Shown piece by piece: positions 14,497 through 20,308 of a stretch of 20,308 nucleotides of DNA. Under the pieces are notes generated by a model, which worked only from the letters and a program-made list of their open reading frames with translations, did no database searches and was not told the DNA's origin. The stretch lies in contig JAZOWC010000054.1 of NCBI GenBank assembly GCA_045658985.1, positions 1 through 20,308 on the forward strand. Direction: 5' to 3'. A program made the translations under genes and the position numbers. Positions within the stretch are counted from its first letter, which is position 1; every line of letters starts with the position of its first letter. Source of the stretch: RGIG3513 sp045658985. Its GTDB lineage: Bacteria; Bacillota; Clostridia; Oscillospirales; Butyricicoccaceae.

Positions 14497-15840
14497 ATGG
14501 GTTTGCTGGATATGATCGAGGCAGCAGGTGTCGTCGGCTGCGGAGGAGCGGGGTTCCCCACTCACGTAAAACTCAAGGGTGCATTTGAGTACCTTATAAT
14601 CAACGGAGCGGAATGCGAGCCTCTGCTGCGCAACGATCGGTATCTGATGCGCAATATGGCCGAGCAGATCGTTTCGACCACCGATCTTATGGCAAAGGAG
14701 CTTAATATCCCCAACGCGGTGATCGCGCTCAAAGGCCACTATCACGAGGAGTGCTCGGCCCTCAGACGTGCAGCCGCCGATCTGCAGGCCAAGGTGCGGG
14801 TGTTCGAGCTGGAGAGCTTTTATCCCGCAGGCGACGAGCAGACCATAGTATATGAGGTAACGGGCAGGGTCGTACCTCCCGCAGGTTTACCCTCCCAGGT
14901 GGGTGCAGTGGTCAACAATGTTGCCACCGTATACGCCGTATATCAGGCGCTGTCGGGAATACCGCTTACCCACAAATACCTGACTGTCACGGGCGAAGTA
15001 GGCAAGCCCGCCATACTCCGCGTTCCCGTGGGAACGAGCCTTTTTGAGTGCATCGAGCTTGCGGGCGGCGCAAAGCTCGACGACTGCGTTATAGTCACGG
15101 GCGGCCCGATGATGGGCAAGGTGCTCTCAAAGACCGACGCCGAAAAAGCCGTGGTGACCAAAACCACCTCGGGCATACTGGTATTGCCCAAAAACAGCTA
15201 TCACGGTATGGCTCAACTGGCCGATACCCGACGTATGCTCATGCAGGCCCGTTCGGCATGCATCCAGTGCACCAACTGCACCCAGATGTGCCCCCGTCAT
15301 CTTCTGGGCCATCCTATAGAGCCCCACCGCATTATGCGCAAGATGGCCGTCAGCATAGACTGCGGAAATATGCTGGACGACAAGGACATCCGCAACGCGC
15401 TTTTGTGCTGTGAATGCGGAATCTGCGAGACCTACGCCTGCCCCATGGGACTTATGCCTCGCAAGATCAACGGTATGCTCAAGCGTGAGCTGGCGCAGGC
15501 AGGTATCAGATATCAGCGCACGGAGGATCAGTATACACCCGAGCCTGCCCGTGAGTACAGAAAAGCCCCCACCGAAAAGGTGGCCGCCCGCGCAGGAGTG
15601 CACAAATACTATAATTATGAGATAGTTGATCTCATCACTGCCGATGTGCAGAGGGTGGATATTCCTCTGAATATGCATATCGGCGCACCCGCCGAGGCCG
15701 TGGTCAGAGAGGGCGACCGTGTCCGCGCGGGAGAGCTTATAGCCGCACCTCAGCAGGGCAAACTGGGTGCCAACATCCACGCATCCATAAGCGGACGTGT
15801 TGCATCAATAGGCGACAGAATAACGATCATCAAAGAATAA
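14497..15840 (+). CDS. pduS: RnfC-like Fe-S flavoprotein, PduS-type cobalamin reductase
   Basis: This 447-residue protein has the RnfC/NuoF-like nucleotide and flavin region with GCGGAGFPTHVK (14-25) and NGAECEPLLRNDRYL (36-50), then an SLBB-type region, then two [4Fe-4S] motifs: C255xxCxxCxxxC and C304xxCxxCx4C315. The C-terminal 80 residues resemble a barrel-sandwich domain. In Pdu compartments PduS uses NADH to reduce cobalamin for the adenosyltransferase, so here it should feed EutT and reoxidise NADH made by EutE. The ATG at 14497 follows GGGAGAGA by six bases. It sits directly before the Fe-S shell protein PduT, its known partner in Pdu systems. Confidence 0.92.
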   Translation: MGLLDMIEAAGVVGCGGAGFPTHVKLKGAFEYLIINGAECEPLLRNDRYLMRNMAEQIVSTTDLMAKELNIPNAVIALKGHYHEECSALRRAAADLQAKVRVFELESFYPAGDEQTIVYEVTGRVVPPAGLPSQVGAVVNNVATVYAVYQALSGIPLTHKYLTVTGEVGKPAILRVPVGTSLFECIELAGGAKLDDCVIVTGGPMMGKVLSKTDAEKAVVTKTTSGILVLPKNSYHGMAQLADTRRMLMQARSACIQCTNCTQMCPRHLLGHPIEPHRIMRKMAVSIDCGNMLDDKDIRNALLCCECGICETYACPMGLMPRKINGMLKRELAQAGIRYQRTEDQYTPEPAREYRKAPTEKVAARAGVHKYYNYEIVDLITADVQRVDIPLNMHIGAPAEAVVREGDRVRAGELIAAPQQGKLGANIHASISGRVASIGDRITIIKE

Positions 15841-15852
15841 GGGGTGGCGATT

Positions 15853-16398
15853 ATGGAAACTATCGGTTTTTTGGAGCTTAACAGTATAGCAAAGGGTATC
15901 GAAACGGCGGATACAGTCCTCAAAACTGCCGACGTGGATCTGATATTCTCCAAAGCGGGCTGCCCCGGCAAATACTATCTGCTGTTCACCGGTGAGGTGG
16001 CGGCGGTCAAAGCATCCATCGACGCAGGCTGCGTTACAGGCGGCAGGCACGTGGTGGATCAGTGCGTGATCCCTCGGGTGCATCCGCAGGTGATCCGCGC
16101 GATCAATATGACCAATATGCCCGACGGCATCAAGGCTGTGGGCGTTATGGAGTTTTTCTCGGTGACGGCTTCGGTGTATGCCGCCGATGCCGCCGTCAAA
16201 GCCGCCGACGTGGATCTGATAGAGGTCAGACTGGGCACGGGCATAGGCGGCAAGTCCTTTGTGGTGCTTACGGGTGAGGTGGCCGCAGTCCGCGAGGCGG
16301 TAAACTGCGGTATCCATACTTCGCCTGCCGAGGGGATGCTGATCTCGTCGGTAGTCATACCCAGCCCTCACAAAGATCTTCTTTCAAGCTTGATATAA
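15853..16398 (+). CDS. pduT: Tandem-BMC shell protein, PduT-like, Fe-S cluster site
   Basis: This 181-residue protein has two BMC domains (about 3-85 and 95-178) and forms a trimer. Cys37 in SKAGCPGK aligns with the PduT cysteine that holds one [4Fe-4S] cluster at the trimer pore, so it may pass electrons or clusters across the shell. VGVMEFFSV opens the second domain. The ATG at 15853 follows GGGGTGG by five bases. The GTG at 15844 is part of that ribosome site. Its place right behind pduS supports an electron-transfer pair. Confidence 0.93.
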   Translation: METIGFLELNSIAKGIETADTVLKTADVDLIFSKAGCPGKYYLLFTGEVAAVKASIDAGCVTGGRHVVDQCVIPRVHPQVIRAINMTNMPDGIKAVGVMEFFSVTASVYAADAAVKAADVDLIEVRLGTGIGGKSFVVLTGEVAAVREAVNCGIHTSPAEGMLISSVVIPSPHKDLLSSLI

Positions 16399-16410
16399 GG
16401 AGTGATACAG

Positions 16411-16764
16411 ATGTTTGAATCGGAGAATAAACAGCGCATTATTCAGGAGTTTGTGCCGGGCAAGCAGGTTACGCTTGCACATCTGATCGCCAATCCCACC
16501 CGCGAGCTGTACAAAAAGCTCGGCGTCATCACAAACAACGAGGGCGCTATAGGAATTATGACCATTACCCCCGGCGAGGCCGCCATTATTGCCGCCGACG
16601 TGGCATCAAAAGCGGCCAACATAGAGATCATCTTTGTTGACCGATTCAACGGCTCGCTGGTAATAGGCGGAGACGTTGCAAGTGTCGAGGCAGGCCTCAA
16701 AGACGTGCTCGGCGTGCTCGAAAACGTGCTCAGGTTTGCCCCCACGGTTATCACCAGATCATGA
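16411..16764 (+). CDS. eutS: Microcompartment shell protein EutS (PduU-type BMC)
   Basis: This 117-residue circularly permuted BMC-H protein forms a bent hexamer with a small beta-barrel over the pore. RIIQEFVPGKQVTLAHLIA (9-27) is nearly identical to enteric EutS, and AIGIMTITPGEAAIIAADVA and VDRFNGSLVIGGDV follow. The ATG at 16411 has AAGGAGTGA overlapping the pduT stop, five bases upstream. Its stop overlaps the start of eutP in an ATGA junction, so the two are coupled. Confidence 0.96.
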   Translation: MFESENKQRIIQEFVPGKQVTLAHLIANPTRELYKKLGVITNNEGAIGIMTITPGEAAIIAADVASKAANIEIIFVDRFNGSLVIGGDVASVEAGLKDVLGVLENVLRFAPTVITRS

Positions 16765-17201
16765 AAAAAATCATGCTCATAGGCGCCGTCGGATGCGGCA
16801 AGACCACACTTTGCCAGCGCATTAACGGCATGAAACAAACCTACAAAAAAACTCAGGCACTGGTGCTTGTCAACAACACCGTTGACACTCCGGGAGAGTA
16901 TCTGGAGCATCGCTCCTATTTCGGCAGTCTGCTTGTCACCTCTGCCGATGTGGATCTGGTGCTGTTTCTGCAGGATGCCACGCAGGAGAGATTTATGTAT
17001 TCGCCATCTCACGCGGCATCTTTTCCCGTGCCTGCCGTGGGAGTTGTCACCAAGACCGACCTTGCCACCCCCGAGCAGCGCAGATGCGCAAGTGAGCTGC
17101 TGGAGCTTGCGGGCGCGCAGAAGATCTTTGAGGTATCGGCCGCAGACGGCAGGGGCATAGACAGCCTGCTTCGGTATCTGTCCGACGATACCCCGCTGTA
17201 A
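16761..17201 (+). CDS. eutP: P-loop GTPase-like protein EutP/PduV
   Basis: This 146-residue small Ras-like P-loop protein has GAVGCGKTT (8-16), DTPGEY (42-47, G3 box) and TKTD (97-100, G4 box). EutP and PduV associate with the microcompartment; suggested roles are positioning in the cell or an acetate-kinase activity reported for some Eut proteins. If the latter holds, it could make up for the missing eutQ. It is the last gene of the eut structural operon. No terminator was seen between it and the eutV promoter four bases on, so readthrough into eutVW is likely. Confidence 0.93.
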   Translation: MKKIMLIGAVGCGKTTLCQRINGMKQTYKKTQALVLVNNTVDTPGEYLEHRSYFGSLLVTSADVDLVLFLQDATQERFMYSPSHAASFPVPAVGVVTKTDLATPEQRRCASELLELAGAQKIFEVSAADGRGIDSLLRYLSDDTPL

Positions 17202-17204
17202 AAC

Positions 17205-17233
17205 TTGAATTACCATAGCGATTATGCTACTAT
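17205..17233 (+). promoter_or_regulatory. Sigma-A promoter of eutVW
   Basis: TTGAAT, a 17-base spacer, and TACTAT starts four bases after eutP stops. Transcription would begin near 17240. It would give a basal supply of EutV/EutW independent of the attenuated eutA leader. Confidence 0.65.
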
Positions 17234-17239
17234 ATGCAT

Positions 17240-17298
17240 ACAGTAACCTGCCCGCAGGGGAGAGTACCGACGTCGGCAGGTGAGCGAGGAGAAATTAT
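17240..17298 (+). promoter_or_regulatory. Structured eutV leader
   Basis: The untranslated leader has nested complementarity: ACCTGCC (17245-17251) can pair with GGCAGGT near 17275-17281, and the palindrome CCGACGTCGG lies inside. A competing small hairpin CCTG-CCCG-CAGG is also possible. No terminator or AANGRR-type loop is present. The GAGGAG ribosome site (17286-17291) lies just after the long stem. It is a possible translational control element or no more than a stable 5' end. Confidence 0.35.
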
Positions 17299-18024
17299 AT
17301 GTACCGTGTAGTGATTGCTGATGACGAACCCATTACCCGAATGGACCTGGCAGGCATGCTCAAAGAACTTGGCATGGATGTCGTGGGCGAAGCGGGCGAT
17401 GGGTTTGATGCTATAGAGGTATGCAGATCCCAAAAACCCGACGTGGTGTTTCTGGATGTGAGGATGCCCGTATTTGACGGCTTCGGCGCGGCGGAGACCA
17501 TCGTATCGGAGGAACTGGCGGGATGCGTGATCCTGCTGACCGCTTACAGTGACCGCGAAAGCATAGAGAGGGCCAAGCAGGTGGGCGTTATGGGCTATCT
17601 TGTCAAGCCCGTGGAGCAGAGGCTTCTGCTGCCCACCATAGAGGTGGCGGTATCGCAGGGACAGCGTTTGCGCCAAAGCCGAGAGGAGAACCAAAAAACA
17701 CGCCGTGAGCTTGAGGACAGCCGTCTTGTGCAGCGGGCGCAGATGGTGCTGGCCCGTCAGGAGAATATCGGCGAGAGTCAGGCATACAAGCTGATGCGCC
17801 GGATGGCCATGGACAAGCGCGTGCCCATGACGGTGATCGCCGAGGCACTGCTCAGACAAGAAGCCGACCGCGACGAGGTGGCTCGGGCAAAAAAAATACT
17901 TATGACCCAAAAAGGCCTCACCGAAGAAGAGGCATTCAAAATGATTCAGGAGCGCGCAAAGCAGCTTGGCTGCACAAAAGAGCAGGCCGCCGCGCTGCTG
18001 CGCAGAGAGACAGAGAAATTATAA
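17299..18024 (+). CDS. eutV: ANTAR response regulator EutV with a second ANTAR-like module
   Basis: This 241-residue regulator binds RNA to prevent termination in eut leaders when phosphorylated by EutW. Residues 1-118 are a receiver domain: acidic Asp8/Asp9, phospho-site Asp53 (FLDVRMP), Thr81 and Lys103. A coiled coil spans about 119-140. A first ANTAR-like module (141-186) has the EutV-like end MRRMAMDKRVPMTVIAEAL. A second one (190-238) is close to the ANTAR consensus: RAKKILMTQKGLTEEEAFKM. EutV proteins are usually about 190 residues with one ANTAR, so the extra 50 residues are unusual. The start has GAGGAG seven bases upstream. The stop overlaps the eutW start by one base. Confidence 0.93.
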   Translation: MYRVVIADDEPITRMDLAGMLKELGMDVVGEAGDGFDAIEVCRSQKPDVVFLDVRMPVFDGFGAAETIVSEELAGCVILLTAYSDRESIERAKQVGVMGYLVKPVEQRLLLPTIEVAVSQGQRLRQSREENQKTRRELEDSRLVQRAQMVLARQENIGESQAYKLMRRMAMDKRVPMTVIAEALLRQEADRDEVARAKKILMTQKGLTEEEAFKMIQERAKQLGCTKEQAAALLRRETEKL

Positions 18025-19103
18025 TGGGAAAACTGAGAGAGCTGTGTACACAGCATACCAAGCTGACAAATACCGATATATGCCGTCTGGAGGAGTTGGA
18101 GAGGGTTCTGCCCCTGATCGCCGACGTGTCCAATGCCGACGTTTTTCTCGACTGCCTTGTTGACACGGAGACGGCGGTGGTGGTGGCGCAGGCGAGCCCC
18201 TCTCAGGGGGTGAGCGCCTACGAGAAGAACATCGTAGGAGAGTACGCCACAAAAGCCAATGAGCCTGCGGTGTTTCAGGCCTTTCATATGGGTGTGCCCG
18301 TATGCGACCTCAAAGCGGTCACACAGGAGATGCGCAGTGTCCGTCAGAACGTGGCACAGGTGCGCAACGATAATGACGAGATAATCGCCCTGCTCATCAG
18401 GGAGAAGGATATCAGCTCCGACCTGCAGCGTCAGCGCAAATACGAGGAGCTCGCCAAAGACCGCGAAGAAACCACCCTGCTGAGCCTCGGCACAGACTCC
18501 GGCAGCAACAGCGTGGCAGTCAGGGAGATGCACCACAGAGTCAAGAACAATCTGCAGCTGGTAGCCAGCATACTCAACCTGCAGGCAAGAAAGACCGACA
18601 ACGAGGTGGTCAAGACCGCCCTCAGAGAGAATGTGAGCCGTGTTTTGTCCATAGCGGCGGTCCACGATATCCTGCTGAACAGCTCGGGGAATATGAGCAC
18701 CCTCAGTATGCGGACACTGCTGGACAGCCTCAGACACAATCTTCTGGCGCTGGTGCCTCCCGAGAGGGACATCACCCTTTCGGTGACCTGCGATGACATA
18801 GAGCTTGACACCGATGCCGCCACCTCTGCTGCGCTGTGCATAACCGAGCTTGTGACCAATGCCTTTGAGCACGGATTCTGCGGCAGGACAGAGGGCAGGG
18901 TAGAGGTCATCGTGGGCAAAGGCGAGCTGTACCACACGGTTGCGGTCATCGACAACGGTGTGGGATTTGACCCTGCCTGCGTAGGAAGCGGCAGTCTCGG
19001 CCTGCGTATCGTCGAATCCACCGTCCGCGACAAGCTGAAGGGCAAAATGCATATTGCCACCACCCCCGGCGGCACCAAAATATCCTTCGATATCAAACGA
19101 TAA
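18024..19103 (+). CDS. eutW: Ethanolamine-sensing histidine kinase EutW
   Basis: This 359-residue kinase lacks obvious membrane helices and is probably cytosolic. Residues 1-125 resemble the N-terminal GAF-like sensor of PdtaS/EutW kinases. The HisKA_2 box MHHRVKNNLQ holds the likely phospho-acceptor His171, followed by ASILNLQ. The ATPase domain has an N-box ELVTNAFEHG (275-284), G1 DNGVGF (310-315) and G2 GSLGLRIV (323-330). In Enterococcus EutW autophosphorylates with ethanolamine and passes phosphate to EutV; the same is inferred here. The start overlaps the eutV stop (TAATG), so the pair is translationally coupled. A strong terminator follows. Confidence 0.94.
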   Translation: MGKLRELCTQHTKLTNTDICRLEELERVLPLIADVSNADVFLDCLVDTETAVVVAQASPSQGVSAYEKNIVGEYATKANEPAVFQAFHMGVPVCDLKAVTQEMRSVRQNVAQVRNDNDEIIALLIREKDISSDLQRQRKYEELAKDREETTLLSLGTDSGSNSVAVREMHHRVKNNLQLVASILNLQARKTDNEVVKTALRENVSRVLSIAAVHDILLNSSGNMSTLSMRTLLDSLRHNLLALVPPERDITLSVTCDDIELDTDAATSAALCITELVTNAFEHGFCGRTEGRVEVIVGKGELYHTVAVIDNGVGFDPACVGSGSLGLRIVESTVRDKLKGKMHIATTPGGTKISFDIKR

Positions 19104-19127
19104 ACACCGATTATACAATACAAAGAG

Positions 19128-19164
19128 GGCCTTCGGCCTGCAGAATGCAGGCTGAAGGTCTTTT
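19128..19164 (+). terminator. Intrinsic terminator after eutW
   Basis: A 15-bp stem (19128-19142 with 19146-19160, two G-T pairs) closes a GAA loop and is followed by four T. It lies 25 bases after the eutW stop and ends the eut region. Confidence 0.88.
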
Positions 19165-19324
19165 GCTTTCGGCCGGTCTGTGGGGTTTTCAAAAGTTTTT
19201 GCAGGAGAATACTCTGCGTATGTGCTTTTGCGGCAAACAAAGCCGTCATAATCACCAAATATCGGGCGTTGATACAAAGGTACACGGGTAGTATACACAA
19301 ATTTGAAATAATCACAAAAAAGTG
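19165..19324. other. Intergenic stretch with no gene seen
   Basis: This is the first part of the roughly 400-bp gap between eutW and sstT. No coding region or RNA gene is recognised. A small CGGC-AAACAAA-GCCG hairpin (19231-19245) and AT-rich DNA with GTACAC and GTATACAC words (19280-19300) are the only structures noted. Confidence 0.5.
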
Positions 19325-19353
19325 TTTACAAATCGCCGAAATATTGTTACAAT
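19325..19353 (+). promoter_or_regulatory. Sigma-A promoter of sstT
   Basis: TTTACA (five of six), a 17-base spacer, and TACAAT (five of six). The predicted start near 19360 leaves an untranslated leader of about 140 bases before the symporter gene. Confidence 0.7.
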
Positions 19354-19365
19354 CATAACCAAATT

Positions 19366-19396
19366 GGCGAAAATACCGCAGGTTTCGGCCTTTTTT
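19366..19396 (+). terminator. Possible leader attenuator upstream of sstT
   Basis: GGCGAAA (19366-19372) can pair with TTTCGGCC (19383-19390) with one bulged G, followed by six T. The stem is short and imperfect, so it is a weak terminator candidate at the start of the sstT leader. Confidence 0.3.
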
Positions 19397-19433
19397 GGAC
19401 AATTGGCAGAACTGTTCAATACACAAGGACAGA

Positions 19434-19452
19434 TTTGTACACGGTGTACAAA
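19434..19452. promoter_or_regulatory. Perfect 19-bp palindrome, operator-like
   Basis: TTTGTACAC, G, GTGTACAAA: nine perfect base pairs around a single base, 81 bases after the -10 box and 49 before the sstT start. TTGTAC half-sites recall GntR-type operators, but the regulator is unknown. In RNA it would have almost no loop, so a DNA site is more likely. Confidence 0.6.
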
Positions 19453-19501
19453 ATATCGGGACAGTGCGGTAGCATAACGCAAAACAGACAGGAGATTTTT
19501 T

Positions 19502-20308
19502 ATGAAAAAGCTAATCAACGCCTACACAGGCACACCTCTCATACTGCGCATAGCAGTAGGTCTTGTTATCGGTATCGTTCTCGGACTGTGGGTACCTCAG
19601 GCATCCTTCGTCACCATATTCGGTGATATTTTTGTCGGTGCACTCAAAGCTATAGCACCCGTTCTGGTATTCATCCTTGTCATCTCCTCGCTGGCAAGCG
19701 CAGGCAAGGGTCTGGGCAGCAGATTCTCCACCGTTATTTTTCTGTATATGCTCAGTACCTTCCTTGCGGCTGTGGCTGCAGTAGCTGCAAGCTTCATCTT
19801 CCCCGTCACCATCCCTCTGGCAGGTCTTGATGCTGCCCAGCAGGCCGCACCCGCAGGTCTGGCAGAGGTGTTCAGGACCCTGCTTACCAATATGGTGCAG
19901 AACCCCGTCTCGGCAATCGTCAACACCAATTATATGGGTATCCTCACATGGGCAATCTTCCTCGGTCTGTCTCTGCGCAAGGTCGCAGGCGACAAGACCA
20001 AAGAGGTACTCAATGATCTGTCCGGCGCCGTCTCCAAAGTAGTCGGCTGGATCATTCAGATCGCACCCTTCGGTATTTTGGGTCTGGTTGCAAGCTCGGT
20101 CAACGAGTACGGCGCAGCCATATTCATCGATTACGGCAAGCTGCTTCTGGTGCTGGTGGGCTGTATGCTGGTGGTCGCATTCGTTGTCGACCCCATCGTC
20201 GTTGCCATCGTGCTCAAAAAGAATCCCTACCCTCTGGTGCTCAAGTGCTTCAAGGAGTCGGGTATTACCGCATTCTTCACCCGCAGCTCGGCCGCAAACA
20301 TCCCCGTC
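19502..20308 (+). CDS. sstT: Na+/serine-threonine symporter SstT (partial)
   Basis: The first 269 residues of a dicarboxylate/amino-acid:cation symporter (DAACS) are present. VGALKAIAPVLVFILVISS, FLYMLSTFLAA, LVGCMLVVA and the final FTRSSAANIPV match E. coli SstT, the Na+-driven serine/threonine importer; the last motif is the substrate-binding hairpin. Several membrane helices are clear, starting at residues 15-31. The ATG at 19502 follows AGGAGA by six bases. The gene has its own promoter and lies beyond the eut terminator, so it is probably a separate unit. The 3' end lies outside the window. Confidence 0.9.
   Translation, partial: MKKLINAYTGTPLILRIAVGLVIGIVLGLWVPQASFVTIFGDIFVGALKAIAPVLVFILVISSLASAGKGLGSRFSTVIFLYMLSTFLAAVAAVAASFIFPVTIPLAGLDAAQQAAPAGLAEVFRTLLTNMVQNPVSAIVNTNYMGILTWAIFLGLSLRKVAGDKTKEVLNDLSGAVSKVVGWIIQIAPFGILGLVASSVNEYGAAIFIDYGKLLLVLVGCMLVVAFVVDPIVVAIVLKKNPYPLVLKCFKESGITAFFTRSSAANIPV

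Noticed and set aside
17240..17285. Resemblance of CCTGCC and GGGGAGAG in the eutV leader to B12-box or glycine-riboswitch pieces
   Set aside because: The leader is only about 60 bases and lacks the other conserved elements of either riboswitch.
19231..19245. CGGC-AAACAAA-GCCG hairpin as another EutV site
   Set aside because: The loop has seven bases, there is no second hairpin or overlapping terminator, and it lies upstream of the sstT promoter.
1..20308. CRISPR arrays, insertion sequences, tRNA or rRNA genes
   Set aside because: I looked for regular direct repeats, transposase-like frames and cloverleaf or rRNA signatures and saw none; the only close repeat is the eutM pair.

Overview
The window looks like a chromosomal segment of an anaerobic Firmicute, most likely a gut Clostridia member (Oscillospirales-like is my guess from protein style and moderately high GC; not provable here). 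Genes left of about 5150 are all on the minus strand; genes right of about 5300 are all on the plus strand.

Left part (1-5150, minus): a sugar-type ABC importer cassette (MalK/MsmX-like ATPase, MalF-like permease, MalG-like permease cut by the window edge), an RDD-family membrane protein upstream of it, a 371-residue protein that joins a 5'-nucleotidase (NT5C/HAD-like) domain to a guanylate-kinase-like domain with a degenerate P-loop, and a MutT-type Nudix hydrolase.

Centre (5266-17201, plus): a complete ethanolamine-utilization microcompartment operon in the order eutA-eutB-eutC-eutL-eutE-eutM1-eutM2-eutT-pduL(eutD)-hypothetical Eut protein-eutN-pduS-like-pduT-like-eutS-eutP. EutBC cleaves ethanolamine to acetaldehyde and ammonia, EutA and EutT maintain the adenosylcobalamin cofactor, EutE makes acetyl-CoA, and PduL makes acetyl-phosphate. 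The shell consists of EutL, EutM1, EutM2, EutS, PduT and EutN. No alcohol dehydrogenase (EutG/PduQ), ethanolamine permease (EutH) or acetate kinase (EutQ) lies in the window. A PduS/PduT pair may handle redox instead. The operon starts with a strong promoter and a short leader that folds as two six-nucleotide-loop hairpins, the second of which is mutually exclusive with an intrinsic terminator. This is the architecture of an ANTAR (EutV) antitermination site.

Right part (17205-20308, plus): a separate promoter drives eutV-eutW, the response regulator and histidine kinase expected to act on that leader. EutV here is unusual because it carries two ANTAR-like RNA-binding modules in tandem. A strong terminator follows eutW. 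Then comes a regulated intergenic region (promoter, possible attenuator, perfect 19-bp palindrome) in front of a partial sstT-type Na+/serine-threonine symporter gene.

The most notable points are the tandem-ANTAR EutV paired with a leader whose two hexaloops both carry A at a position usually held by G, the apparent encapsulation helix at the C-terminus of EutE, a gene-conversion-like pattern between the two eutM copies, and the nucleotidase-guanylate kinase fusion.
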